DNA from: Actinoplanes octamycinicus
GTDB lineage: Bacteria > Actinomycetota > Actinomycetes > Mycobacteriales > Micromonosporaceae
DNA length: 64,000 nt
Assembly (NCBI RefSeq): GCF_014205225.1
Contig: NZ_JACHNB010000001.1
Location: 3,577,501-3,641,500 of the forward strand
Reading direction: 5' to 3'
In this document: positions 7,707 to 16,314 of the stretch, in pieces
Numbering within the stretch: the stretch's first letter is position 1
How the letters are laid out: each line of letters opens with the position of its first letter
Position numbers and translations under genes: made by a program
Notes under the pieces: generated by a model
Told to the model about the DNA's origin: nothing
Databases searched by the model: none
The model's input: only the letters and a program-made list of their open reading frames with translations

Positions 7707-9323
7707 ATGGCCGGGTCAGCACGCGAGGAGGCCGAGCGGCTGGTCGCCACGATCCTCGCCCGGGCCGCGACAGCCGGGGTCGGCGCCGCGGCGCGAGGCC
7801 GCTTCGCCGCGGCGCGGGACTCCTCGCGTACGCGCAATGTCGTCTCGGACGCCGCCACGCTGGTCGGTGGCACCGTGGACGGGTTCTTCGGTGCGCTCAA
7901 CGACGCGGCCCGGGGTCCCCAGGCGGGCACCCACGCGCCGGGCGGCAGTTGGGCCACCGGCAGCCCGGAGTGCTGCGTCTGCCCGGTGTGCAAGGCGATC
8001 GCCGCGGTCCGGGATCCCAGCCCGGAGACCGCTTACAAGATCGCCAGCGGCGCCGGGGACATCGCCACCGGGGCGGCGAGCGTGCTGCGCGGACTGGCCT
8101 CGCTGGCCGGGTCGCTGCAGGCCGATCGGGCACGGAAATCACCCGCTGGGGGAGCGACCCGGCCCGCGCCGGAGGAGGCGTGGTCGGCGGCCACCCGCGC
8201 GAGCACCCCGGCCTCCGAGCCGGCCACCACCACCGCCACCACCGCCACCGCCGCCTCGGCCGCTGAGCCCGCGTCCGCCTCGGCCGCTGAGTCCGCGTCC
8301 GCCTCGGCCGCTGAGCCCGCGTCCGCCTCGGCCGCTGAGCCCGCGTCCGCCTCGGCCGCTGAGTCCGCGAGCGCCTCGGCTGACGGGTCGACCGGAGCTG
8401 CTGCGGCCGGCGGGTCTGCCGGGACAGACGCGACGAATGTGGCCGGCGGGTCTGCGGCTACCGATGGGTCCCCTGGGGCCGGAGCGTCCGGCGCCGGCGG
8501 TGATCCGTGGGCGGCGGCGACGGCGGCCAGCGCGCGTGAGGCGGAGCAGGCGCGTGCCCGGGCGCGGGCGGCTGAGGAGGCGGTGGCGCGGGCGGTCGCG
8601 GAGGCCCGGCGGGTGGCTCGGGCAGCGTTCCCGGGCGGCGCCGCGGATCTGCTGAAGAAGGCCGGCGAGGCTGCGGACCTGCTGAAAAAGGTGGGCGAGA
8701 CGGTGGATCCGCCGAAGAAGGCCGCCGACTTGCGGAAGACGGCGGGCGAGACCACGGATTCGCCGACCGGGGCGGGCCAGGCCGCGGACGCGACGGCGGA
8801 AACGGGCGCTGCTGGCGTACCGCAGGAAAGCGGGCGGACCGCGAGCAAGGTCAGCGGTCGTGAGCAGGGGAAGCCGGCGCCGGAGGCGGCCGAGGTGAAG
8901 AGCGCGCCGGGAACGAGCGCGCCGGGAACGAGCGCGTCGGGGGCGAGTGTGCCGGGGACGAGCGCGCCGGAGGCGACGGGCGCCGCGGAAGGACGTGCGC
9001 CGGAGGCCGGGAGTGCGCCGGGGACGAGTGCGCCGGGGGCGACGGGCGACGGGGAAGGACGTGCGCCGGAGGCCGGCAGTGCGCCGGGGGCGAGCGCGGC
9101 GGGGGCGAGCGGCGGGGCCGGGACGAAACGGAACGGGTCGGGGAGGCGAGTTCCGGGTAATCGGGGGAAAGCGGATTCGGACGTCTGGTCCGTGGTCACC
9201 GCGGAGGCCGCCGCACGCGACGCGGCCGCGCACCGTAGCGTGGATCATGACCTGGGCGCCTCGGCGCCCGAGGACCGCGATGCCGCGCCGGGCGACGACG
9301 CCCGCGACGGCGACACGGTGTGA
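7707..9323 (+). CDS. repeat-rich hypothetical protein with Cys cluster
   Basis: Not a family I recognise by name. The first ~140 residues look folded: helical N-terminus (REEAERLVATILARAATAG), then ECCVCPVCKAIAAVRDPSPETAYKIASGAGDI, a CC-x-C-x2-C cluster that might bind a metal. The rest is low complexity: five copies of an 8-residue ASAAEPAS-type repeat (24 bp unit), an Ala/Arg helix-forming stretch with DLLKKAGE repeats, and APGTS/APEAG repeats. RBS GAGGGGGA precedes the ATG. It sits directly upstream of glucokinase. Similar repeat-tailed proteins in this group may sit in the cytosol; no signal peptide is seen. Confidence 0.8.
   Translation: MAGSAREEAERLVATILARAATAGVGAAARGRFAAARDSSRTRNVVSDAATLVGGTVDGFFGALNDAARGPQAGTHAPGGSWATGSPECCVCPVCKAIAAVRDPSPETAYKIASGAGDIATGAASVLRGLASLAGSLQADRARKSPAGGATRPAPEEAWSAATRASTPASEPATTTATTATAASAAEPASASAAESASASAAEPASASAAEPASASAAESASASADGSTGAAAAGGSAGTDATNVAGGSAATDGSPGAGASGAGGDPWAAATAASAREAEQARARARAAEEAVARAVAEARRVARAAFPGGAADLLKKAGEAADLLKKVGETVDPPKKAADLRKTAGETTDSPTGAGQAADATAETGAAGVPQESGRTASKVSGREQGKPAPEAAEVKSAPGTSAPGTSASGASVPGTSAPEATGAAEGRAPEAGSAPGTSAPGATGDGEGRAPEAGSAPGASAAGASGGAGTKRNGSGRRVPGNRGKADSDVWSVVTAEAAARDAAAHRSVDHDLGASAPEDRDAAPGDDARDGDTV
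8256..8375. repeat. 24-bp in-frame tandem repeat
   Basis: About five copies of a 24-bp unit (GCCTCGGCCGCTGAGCCCGC plus GTCC) encode ASAAEPAS-type octapeptides. A second 15-bp-like series (GCGCCGGGAACGAGC words) follows at about 8905-9115. Confidence 0.9.
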
Positions 9324-9348
9324 ACTTGCTTCAGAGGGGACGGGCAGC

Positions 9349-10299
9349 GTGACGCTGACCATCGGAATCGACGTCGGCGGCACCAAGGTGGCCGGCGGCG
9401 TGGTCGACGAGCAGGGCAACGTGCTCGCGTCGAACCGCCGGCCGACGCCGGCGGAGGACCCGGCCGGCACCCGGGACACGATCGTCGAGGTGGCCGCCGA
9501 GCTGGCGGAGCAGTATCCGGAGGCGACCGCGATCGGGATCGGTGCCGCGGCGTGGATCGACGCCGCCGGTTCGACCGTGCTCTTCGCGCCGAACCTGGCC
9601 TGGCGCGACGAGCCGCTGCGCGACTACGTGTCGAAGGCGGTCGGCCTGCCGACCGTGCTGGAGAACGACGCGAACGTGGCGGCCTGGGCGGAGTTCCGGT
9701 TCGGGGTGGCCCAGCACGCCGACGACTCGATGGTGATGATCACCGTGGGGACCGGCATCGGCGGCGGCATCGTGCTGAACGGCAAGCTGTGGCACGGCGC
9801 CAACGGCGTGGCCGGCGAGCTCGGCCACATCCAGTCGGTGCCGGACGGGCACCCGTGCGGCTGCGGCCGGCTCGGCTGCCTGGAGCAGTACGCGAGCGGC
9901 AACGCCCTGGTCCGGTTCGCCCGGGCCGGCGCCCGCCAGGAGCCGGACCGCGCCGCCAAGCTGCTCGAGCTGGCCGGCGGCGACCCGCTGGCGATCAGCG
10001 GCCGGCAGATCACCGAGGCGGCCCGGGCCGGTGACGGCGTGGCGATGGACGCGTTCGCCCAGATCGGCTACTGGCTCGGCGTCGCCCTGGCGGACCTGGC
10101 GCAGAGCCTCGACCCGCAGATCCTGGTGATCGGCGGCGGGGTGATCGACGCCGGCCCGCTGCTGATGGGCCCGGCCGAGCGGACCTATCGTGACCAGCTC
10201 GCCCAGCGCAACCGCTTCCCGGTCGCCGAGGTGCACGCCGCCCGGATGGGCAACGTGGCCGGTGTGGCCGGGGCGGCGGACCTGGCCCGGCGCGCCTGA
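9349..10299 (+). CDS. glkA: ROK-family glucokinase
   Basis: A 316-residue protein of the usual glucokinase length. It has the phosphate loop IGIDVGGTKVAGGVVD, a sugar-binding LENDANVAAWAE with catalytic Asp, VMITVGTGIGGGIV, and the ROK zinc signature CGCGRLGCLEQYASG. It phosphorylates glucose to glucose 6-phosphate. GTG at 9349 follows the RBS AGAGGGGA at 9333-9340. It is followed within 16 bp by the EEP-fold gene. Confidence 0.95.
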   Translation: MTLTIGIDVGGTKVAGGVVDEQGNVLASNRRPTPAEDPAGTRDTIVEVAAELAEQYPEATAIGIGAAAWIDAAGSTVLFAPNLAWRDEPLRDYVSKAVGLPTVLENDANVAAWAEFRFGVAQHADDSMVMITVGTGIGGGIVLNGKLWHGANGVAGELGHIQSVPDGHPCGCGRLGCLEQYASGNALVRFARAGARQEPDRAAKLLELAGGDPLAISGRQITEAARAGDGVAMDAFAQIGYWLGVALADLAQSLDPQILVIGGGVIDAGPLLMGPAERTYRDQLAQRNRFPVAEVHAARMGNVAGVAGAADLARRA

Positions 10300-10314
10300 G
10301 ACCGGGTGGTGGGG

Positions 10315-10992
10315 ATGTCCGGGGTGCCGCTGCGGGTGCTCAGCTGGAACGTGCACGGGCTGAAGGACGACCGGGCCGCGCTCGCCGGCCTGGTCCGTGA
10401 GCTGGCCCCGGACGTCCTCGTGGTGCAGGAGGCCCCGCGCCGGTTCCGCTGGCGGCACCGGAGCGCCGCGCTGGCCGGCGAGTGCGGCCTGGTGGTGGCC
10501 GCCGGCGGGCTGCCCGCGCTGGGCAACCTGCTGCTGGTCAGCCTGCGGGTGGCGATCGGCGAGACCTGGTGCCTGCGCTATCCGCTCACCCCGGGCCGGC
10601 ACCTGCGCGGCGCGTTCTTCGCCCGCTGCCGGGTGCGCGGGGCGGCGTTCACCGTCTCCGGCTCGCACCTGGCCACCGACCCGGCCGAGCGGCCGGCCCA
10701 GGCGATGCACTGGAAAGCCGAGCTGGACACGCTGACCGGCCCGGTGATCGCGGCCGCCGACCTGAACGAGGGGCCGGGCGGCGGCGCCTGGCGCACCGTC
10801 GAGGACGGCCTGCTGACCACCAAGGACGACGAGCCGACCTTCCCGGCCACCGCGCCGAGCCGGCGGATCGACGGGATCTTCGTCAGTCCGGACGTGCACA
10901 TCGAGCGATACGAGATCATCGCGACCGATCGGGCACGTGCCGCGAGTGACCATCTACCGGTCCTCGCGGACCTTCTTCTCCCTTCCGACTGA
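10315..10992 (+). CDS. endonuclease/exonuclease/phosphatase-family hydrolase
   Basis: The EEP fold is seen from VLSWNVHGL (Asn), VVQEAPRRF (metal Glu), GSHLATDPAERPAQA (His), AADLNEG (Asp/Asn) and the terminal SDHLPVLADL (catalytic Asp-His). It is a metal-dependent phosphoesterase; the substrate may be nucleic acid, phospholipid or inositol phosphate and cannot be decided. The ATG at 10315 follows GGTGGGG; GTG codons at 10306 and 10309 are alternatives. It probably shares a transcript with glucokinase. Confidence 0.88.
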   Translation: MSGVPLRVLSWNVHGLKDDRAALAGLVRELAPDVLVVQEAPRRFRWRHRSAALAGECGLVVAAGGLPALGNLLLVSLRVAIGETWCLRYPLTPGRHLRGAFFARCRVRGAAFTVSGSHLATDPAERPAQAMHWKAELDTLTGPVIAAADLNEGPGGGAWRTVEDGLLTTKDDEPTFPATAPSRRIDGIFVSPDVHIERYEIIATDRARAASDHLPVLADLLLPSD

Positions 10993-11017
10993 GCCGCCCG
11001 TCTGGCAGGATCGCCGG

Positions 11018-12361
11018 GTGCACGACTCCCCGGACCCGGGCGACCGCCGCGACGCCGTCTGCGTCGTGGGCGCCGGCGCCAGCGGCCTCACCGCCGTCAA
11101 GAATCTGCGTGAGCTGGGCTTCCAGGTGGACTGCTACGAGCGGGAGACCTCGGTCGGCGGCGCCTGGAACTGGCGGCACGACCGCAGCCCGGTCTACGCC
11201 GGCGCCCACCTGATCTCGTCCCGGCCGCTCACCGAGTTCCCCGACTTCCCGATGCCGGACTCCTGGCCCGACTATCCGCACCACAGCCAGGTGCTCAGCT
11301 ACCTGGAGCGGTACTCGGCGCACTTCGGGCTGGGTGAGCACATCTGGTTCGGCACCGAGGTGGTCTCCGCGGTGCCGACCGGTGACGGCGGCTGGGAGGT
11401 GACCACCCAGTCGACCGGCGGCGGCGCGTCCCGGACGTCGCGGTACGCCGCCCTGGTGGTGGCCAACGGGCACAACTGGGAGCCGCGGCGCCCGGAGATC
11501 CCCGGGGAGTTCCGCGGGCGGGTGCTGCACGCCGCGGCGTACAAGGACCCGTCGCTGCTGCGCGGCCGCAAGGTGCTGGTGGTCGGCGGCGGCAACACCG
11601 GCTGCGACATCGCGGTGGACGCCGCCCAGCAGGCGAGCCGGGTGTGGCACTCGACCCGGCGCGGCTACTGGTACGCCCCGAAGTACGTGCTCGGCCGCCC
11701 CGCCGACCAGGTCGCTGACCGGCTGCTGCGGTGGCGGCTGCCGGTGCGCCTGCGGCAGTGGCTCTACCGCCGGACGGTGGCGCTGACCACCGGCGACCTG
11801 ACCCGGTTCGGGGTGCCGGCGCCGGATCACCAGCCGTACGAGAGCCATCCGGTGGTCACCAGCCAGCTGCCGTACTACCTGGGCCACGGGCGGATCACCC
11901 CGGTGCCGGACGTGCGGGCGTTCGACGGCCCGGCGGTCGAGCTGGCCGACGGCAGCCGGATCGAGCCGGACCTGGTGATCACCGCGACCGGCTACCGCCC
12001 GCGCTTCGAGTTCCTCGCCCCCGAGCTGCTGGACGCCGACGAGCACGGCCGCCCCGACCTGCACCTGCACGCCTTCGCCCGGAAGCACCCGACGCTCGTG
12101 GTGATCGGCCTGGTGCAGCCGGACTCCGGGTTGTTCCCGCTGGCCCACTGGCAGAGCGTGGCGGCGGCCCGCTGGCTGCGGCTGCGCCGGACCGACCCGG
12201 CGCGGGCCACCGCGGTGCAGCAGAAGGAGTCGGCCAAGCCGCTCGCGGCCTGGTCGCGGCGCCGGGTGGTGAAGACCGAACGGCACTGGTTCGAGGTCGA
12301 CCACGTCGACTACCTCCGTTCGCTGGAGAGTCTGCTCACCGAGATGGAGCCGGCCGCGTGA
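11018..12361 (+). CDS. flavin-containing monooxygenase
   Basis: FAD-binding GxGxSG motif near the start (VVGAGASGLTAV), the FMO fingerprint FxGxxxHxxxY (EFRGRVLHAAAYK), an NADPH-binding VVGGGNTGCDIAVDAA, and the late ATGY motif (VITATGYRPRF). It would oxygenate a soft nucleophile or a ketone with NADPH and O2. The GTG start at 11018 lies 6 nt after CAGGAT, a plausible -10 element for a leaderless mRNA. The next gene overlaps by 4 nt (GTGA), so the two are translationally coupled. Confidence 0.93.
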   Translation: MHDSPDPGDRRDAVCVVGAGASGLTAVKNLRELGFQVDCYERETSVGGAWNWRHDRSPVYAGAHLISSRPLTEFPDFPMPDSWPDYPHHSQVLSYLERYSAHFGLGEHIWFGTEVVSAVPTGDGGWEVTTQSTGGGASRTSRYAALVVANGHNWEPRRPEIPGEFRGRVLHAAAYKDPSLLRGRKVLVVGGGNTGCDIAVDAAQQASRVWHSTRRGYWYAPKYVLGRPADQVADRLLRWRLPVRLRQWLYRRTVALTTGDLTRFGVPAPDHQPYESHPVVTSQLPYYLGHGRITPVPDVRAFDGPAVELADGSRIEPDLVITATGYRPRFEFLAPELLDADEHGRPDLHLHAFARKHPTLVVIGLVQPDSGLFPLAHWQSVAAARWLRLRRTDPARATAVQQKESAKPLAAWSRRRVVKTERHWFEVDHVDYLRSLESLLTEMEPAA

Positions 12362-12990
12362 CCGCTTTTGATCTGATCCGGTTCCGCGATTGGACCGACC
12401 CGGTGCCACCCGCCGAGCGGGAGGTCGCCTCGCTGCTGCCGGACGACGACGAGGGCCACCCGCCGGTGCTGTTCGTCCCCGGCCGCGAGCACGGTGCCGC
12501 GGTGTTCGCCGAGCACTGGCTGCCGCGGACGGCCGGCCGGGGCTTCCCGGCGCACGCGCTCACCCCGCGCCCCGGCGGTGACCCGCGCGCCCGGGCGCAC
12601 GACGTGGTGCAGACCGCCGCGTCGCTGCCCCGCCAGACGGTGCTGGTCGGCCATGGGTCCGGCGCGGCGGCCGTGGCCCGCGCGCTGGGCCGCTACCCGG
12701 CCCGGGCAGCGGTGCTGGTCGCCCCGGTGCTGGGCACCCCGGTGCCGGGCCTGCCGATGCTGGGCGGCCGGCGCCGGACCGTCCCGCCGCGCCCGGTCGG
12801 CGCACCGCCGGTGCTGGTGGTCGGCAGCCCGGACGACAAGGTGGTGTCGCCGAAGGCCCTGGACCGGGCGGCGGCGGCCTACGGCGGCGCGCCGCTGATG
12901 TTCCCCGGGATGGGCCACGAGATGATGCTGGAGGACAGCTGGGCCGAGCCGATCGACGCGATCCTGGACTGGCTGACCAAACAGCTCTGA
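12358..12990 (+). CDS. alpha/beta hydrolase
   Basis: A 210-residue alpha/beta-hydrolase fold. The nucleophile elbow reads LVGHGSGAAA, a GxSxG-like GHGSG, so the residue at the usual nucleophile position is glycine and the adjacent Ser may serve instead or the protein may be non-catalytic. A late acid (VVGSPDDKVVS) and a histidine (GMGHEMML) match the other triad members. It overlaps the monooxygenase by 4 nt, suggesting that it handles the ester or other product of that enzyme. Confidence 0.85.
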   Translation: MTAFDLIRFRDWTDPVPPAEREVASLLPDDDEGHPPVLFVPGREHGAAVFAEHWLPRTAGRGFPAHALTPRPGGDPRARAHDVVQTAASLPRQTVLVGHGSGAAAVARALGRYPARAAVLVAPVLGTPVPGLPMLGGRRRTVPPRPVGAPPVLVVGSPDDKVVSPKALDRAAAAYGGAPLMFPGMGHEMMLEDSWAEPIDAILDWLTKQL

Positions 12991-13003
12991 CCCCGGGTTC
13001 GGC

Positions 13004-13023
13004 GGTGGCGGGCCGGTGCCACC
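13004..13023 (+). terminator. possible hairpin after the hydrolase
   Basis: GGTGGC (13004-13009) pairs with GCCACC (13018-13023) just downstream of the hydrolase stop, in the gap before the convergent trehalose synthase gene. The hairpin is short and has no U-run. Confidence 0.3.
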
Positions 13024-13151
13024 CGCGGACGTCGCCCTTGCGGGCCGGGCGTTCTGGACGCGCAGCGGCCAGCCCGGCCCGGAAGGGTCCCTGGCGGGAG
13101 CGGCGATCGGTGATCAGCGCGGTCCGAGTCAGCGATCTCCTGAAGTTGATC

Positions 13152-14564
13152 TTATTGAGGGAGACGCTGCGCGAGCCGCCCCGTCTGATCCAGAGCGGTC
13201 AGATAGGCCCGCGCCCAGGCGTAGATGTCGTGCTCGGTGAGGTGCCGGCGCATCCCGCTCATCCGGGCCCGCAGGTCGGCCGGGTCCGCCTCCAGGGCCC
13301 GCATCAGGGTCTGCTTCAGCCCGTCCAGGTCGTGCGGGTTGACCAGGAACGCGGTGGACAGCTCGGCGGCCGCCCCGGCGAACTCGCTGAGCACCAGCGC
13401 GCCGGAGCCGTCCTCGCGGGCCGCCACGAACTCCTTGGCGACCAGGTTCATCCCGTCCCGCAGCGGGGTCACCACCATCACGTCGGCGGTCCGGTAGAGG
13501 GCGGCCAGCTGGGCCCGGTCGAACGGCTGGTTCAGGTAGTGGATGGCCGGCTCGCCGACCCGGCCGTACTCCCCGTTGATCCGGCCGACCTCGCCCTCGA
13601 TCCGGTCCCGCAGGTCGCGGTAGCTCTCCACCCGCTCCCGGCTGGGCACCGCCACCTGGACCAGCACCGTGTCCCGCACCTTCACGTGCCCGTCCCGCAG
13701 CAGCTCCCGGTACGCCGTGAGCCGGTGCTCGATGCCCTTGGTGTAGTCCAGCCGGTCCACGCTGAGCAGCACCCGTTTCGACTCGCCCAGGTCGTGCCGC
13801 AACTTGCCGGCGTGCGCCACCACGTCCGGCCGGGCGGCCAGCGCGGCCATCTCGGCCACGTCGATGGAGACCGGGAACGCCCCGGTCCGCACGGTCCGGC
13901 CGCCGACGTGGATGGCGTGGTCGCCGGTCTCCGCGCCGAGCAGTTTCTGCGCCAGCTGGGCCAGGTTGTGCGCGGCCTGCTCGCGCTGGAAGCCGACCAG
14001 GTCCGCGCCGAGCATCCCGTGCAGCAGCTCGACCCGGCGGGGCAGCTGCATGAACAGCTCGGGCGGCGGGAACGGGATGTGCATGAAGAAGCCGATCAGC
14101 AGGTCCGGCCGCAGCTCCCGGAGCATCCGCGGGACCAGCTGCAGGTGGTAGTCCTGCACCCAGACCGCCGCGTGCCGGCCGGCCACCTCGGCGGCGGCCT
14201 CGGCGAACCGCTGGTTGACCGCCCGGTAGGTGTCCCACCACTCGCGCTGGAAGACCGGCTGCTGCACCGCGTCGTGGTAGAGCGGCCAGAGCGTGGAGTT
14301 GGCGAACCCCTCGTAGTAGCCGCGCTGCTCGTCGGCGGTCAGCGCGACCGGGCGTAACCGCACATTGCCGACCGTTGGTAACCGAGGGCCGGGGGCCTGG
14401 CCGCCGCCCCAGCCCACCCAGGTGGCCGGGGCCTGCTGGAGGATGGTGTGCAGGGCGCCGGTCAGCCCGCCCGGGCTGCGCCGCCACTCACAGGCCCCGT
14501 CCGGGGCGGCGTTGTCATCGAGCGGCAGACGGTTGGCGACGACCACGAGCGAACTTCGGCGCAT
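13152..14564 (-). CDS. otsA: trehalose-6-phosphate synthase
   Basis: GT20 glycosyltransferase, about 470 residues. Features are VVANRLPLD, then WVGWGGG, WPLYHD, WVQDYHLQLVPRMLRELRPD, GFFMHIPFPPPELF, SVDRLDYTKGIEHRL and TPLRDGMNLVAKEFVAAR. It joins UDP- or GDP-glucose to glucose 6-phosphate. TAACCT (14571-14576) precedes the ATG by 6 nt, so the ATG at 14564 rather than the GTG at 14567 is probably the 5' end and start. No phosphatase (otsB) is seen next to it. Confidence 0.95.
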   Translation of the reverse strand: MRRSSLVVVANRLPLDDNAAPDGACEWRRSPGGLTGALHTILQQAPATWVGWGGGQAPGPRLPTVGNVRLRPVALTADEQRGYYEGFANSTLWPLYHDAVQQPVFQREWWDTYRAVNQRFAEAAAEVAGRHAAVWVQDYHLQLVPRMLRELRPDLLIGFFMHIPFPPPELFMQLPRRVELLHGMLGADLVGFQREQAAHNLAQLAQKLLGAETGDHAIHVGGRTVRTGAFPVSIDVAEMAALAARPDVVAHAGKLRHDLGESKRVLLSVDRLDYTKGIEHRLTAYRELLRDGHVKVRDTVLVQVAVPSRERVESYRDLRDRIEGEVGRINGEYGRVGEPAIHYLNQPFDRAQLAALYRTADVMVVTPLRDGMNLVAKEFVAAREDGSGALVLSEFAGAAAELSTAFLVNPHDLDGLKQTLMRALEADPADLRARMSGMRRHLTEHDIYAWARAYLTALDQTGRLAQRLPQ

Positions 14565-14611
14565 CACCGTAGGTTACCGGCATAACACCCATGTTTGTCG
14601 ATGCGACCGGT

Positions 14612-15388
14612 TCAGACCACCGCGCCGTCGTCGAACTCGTCGTCGTCGTCACCCGAGCGCAGCCGCCAGACCAGGGTGGCCGCGCCGCCGACGATCGCCG
14701 CGAAGCCGACCACCATCACGAACGTCGGGTCGATCGGGATCAGCGTGGGGAACAGGAACAGCACGAAGCCGAAGATCACCCCGAGGACGCCGGCCATCGC
14801 GTACTTCGAGATGTGCGGCAGCGGCGGGGGAGGCGGCGGGACGTAGCGCTCCTCCTCGTCGTCGTCCTCGGCCGCCGGGGGCGGCTCGTAGGGGTCGACG
14901 ACCGGGTGGAAGACCAGCTCGGCCGGCCGGTCGGTGCGCCGCCGGTTGTGCGGCGGGTCGGGCTGCTCCGGCTTGCTGGTGCCCTCGGCCTCCGGCCAGG
15001 GCGCCGCGTCCGGGTCGACGGTGGTGTGGAAGCCGGCGATGATCTTGTCCCACTCGGCGTCCACCTCGGCCTGCGGCCGCGGCGGGGCCGGCGGCTCGGC
15101 GGGCGGGGTGGCCGGCTGGCCGCCGGTCACCTGGTGCAGGTGCTCGCGCGCGGTCTCCAGATGCGTCCGGTCCACATAGAGCCGGTCGATCGGCCGGGCC
15201 GGCAGGGTGGTCGCCCGCAGGATCGGGTTGAGGTCCGCGGTGGGTTGCAGATAGGCCGCGATGCCGCCGGCCGCGAGCACGTCGAGCAGGTGCTCACCGA
15301 CGCGTGGATCCACGTCGCCCGCGACCGCGTAATCGGTCGCGTCGAGCCCGTTGTCCCGCCGCCCGCGCCGGGCGCCGCCCGCTGTCAC
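14612..15388 (-). CDS. hypothetical membrane protein with two C-terminal helices
   Basis: A protein of 258 residues. The N-terminal half is soluble, with DVDPRVGEHLLDVLAAGGIAAYLQPTAD resembling a small regulator-like alpha/beta segment, followed by a Pro-rich linker. Two transmembrane helices follow (GVLGVIFGFVLFLFPTLI and FVMVVGFAAIVGGAATLVW), then an acidic tail (SGDDDDEFDDG). GTG at 15388 follows a strong GAGGGGGG site. It lies between trehalose synthase and the acyltransferase. Function unknown. Confidence 0.8.
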   Translation of the reverse strand: MTAGGARRGRRDNGLDATDYAVAGDVDPRVGEHLLDVLAAGGIAAYLQPTADLNPILRATTLPARPIDRLYVDRTHLETAREHLHQVTGGQPATPPAEPPAPPRPQAEVDAEWDKIIAGFHTTVDPDAAPWPEAEGTSKPEQPDPPHNRRRTDRPAELVFHPVVDPYEPPPAAEDDDEEERYVPPPPPPLPHISKYAMAGVLGVIFGFVLFLFPTLIPIDPTFVMVVGFAAIVGGAATLVWRLRSGDDDDEFDDGAVV

Positions 15389-15531
15389 CGATGCACACCC
15401 CCCTCGCCGACCGTGCCTTGAATGGTGACACGGCATGCGCCTGTTGCGGGAGTGCGTTGTGGCGTGCCGCTCCCGCTTCGTACGCTTCACCTCGCCCCGG
15501 GACGCCGGCGGCATCCGCTGAAAGGACGGCA

Positions 15532-16212
15532 GTGTTCTACTGGCTGCTCAAGTTGGTGGTCCTCGGACCCGTGCTGAAGCTCGTCTTCCGCCCCAAGGTC
15601 GAGGGCCTGGCGAACGTTCCCCGGTCCGGCCCGGTCATCCTGGCCTGCAACCATCTCTCGTTCTCCGACTCGATCTTCACTCCATTGGTGATGAAGCGGA
15701 AAGTGACCTTCGTCGCCAAAGCTGAATACTTCACCGGCAAGGGGATCAAGGGCTGGTTCTCGCGGATGTTCTTCGTCGGCGCGGGGACCATCCCGGTGGA
15801 CCGTTCGGGTGGCGAGGCCGCCCAGGCGGCGCTGGACACCCTGCTGCGGGTGCTGCGCGAGGGCAACGTGGCCGGCATCTACCCGGAGGGCACCCGGTCG
15901 CCGGACGGCCGGCTCTACCGCGGCAAGACCGGGGTGGCCCGGCTGGCCCTGGAGAGCGGCGCGGTGGTGGTTCCGGTGGCCCTGCTGAACACCGACGAGA
16001 TCCAGCCGACCGGCACGCTGATCCCGACCGTCAAGCGGGTCCGGATGCGGATCGGCAAACCGCTCGACTTCTCCCGGTACGCCGACTCGCGCGGGGACCG
16101 GTTCGTCGAACGGGCGATCACCGACGAGATCATGTTCGAGCTGATGGCGCTCTCCGGCCGCGAGTATGTCGACGTCTACGCCTCGAAACTCAAGGAAGTG
16201 CAGCCGGCCTGA
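15532..16212 (+). CDS. 1-acyl-sn-glycerol-3-phosphate acyltransferase (PlsC-like)
   Basis: 226 residues with the acyltransferase blocks NHLSFSDS (HX4D-type motif I), GTIPVDRSGG, and YPEGTRSPDGRLYRGKTG (motif III). It transfers fatty acyl groups to lysophosphatidic acid at the membrane during phospholipid synthesis; a hydrophobic N-terminal segment is present. The GTG at 15532 follows AAAGGA. Its position near an RNase AS gene and a class II DAHP synthase recalls Rv2182c in M. tuberculosis. Confidence 0.92.
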   Translation: MFYWLLKLVVLGPVLKLVFRPKVEGLANVPRSGPVILACNHLSFSDSIFTPLVMKRKVTFVAKAEYFTGKGIKGWFSRMFFVGAGTIPVDRSGGEAAQAALDTLLRVLREGNVAGIYPEGTRSPDGRLYRGKTGVARLALESGAVVVPVALLNTDEIQPTGTLIPTVKRVRMRIGKPLDFSRYADSRGDRFVERAITDEIMFELMALSGREYVDVYASKLKEVQPA

Positions 16213-16311
16213 AGATCAAGACCGATTTCCGGTACGCCCGGAGCGCTCGCCCCGTGGCCGGCTGCGCTGCCACGGGACGCTCCGGGCGTACCGTCAAGCG
16301 GGTTTGATCTT
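16212..16311. terminator. large nested inverted repeat between convergent genes
   Basis: Three nested arm pairs are seen: AAGATCAA (16212-16219) with TTGATCTT (16304-16311); the 15-mer GGTACGCCCGGAGCG (16231-16245) with its exact complement at 16278-16292; and CCCGTGGC (16251-16258) with GCCACGGG (16269-16276). It starts at the acyltransferase stop and ends just before the Crp gene stop, so it probably terminates both. Confidence 0.8.
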
Positions 16312-16314
16312 GAG

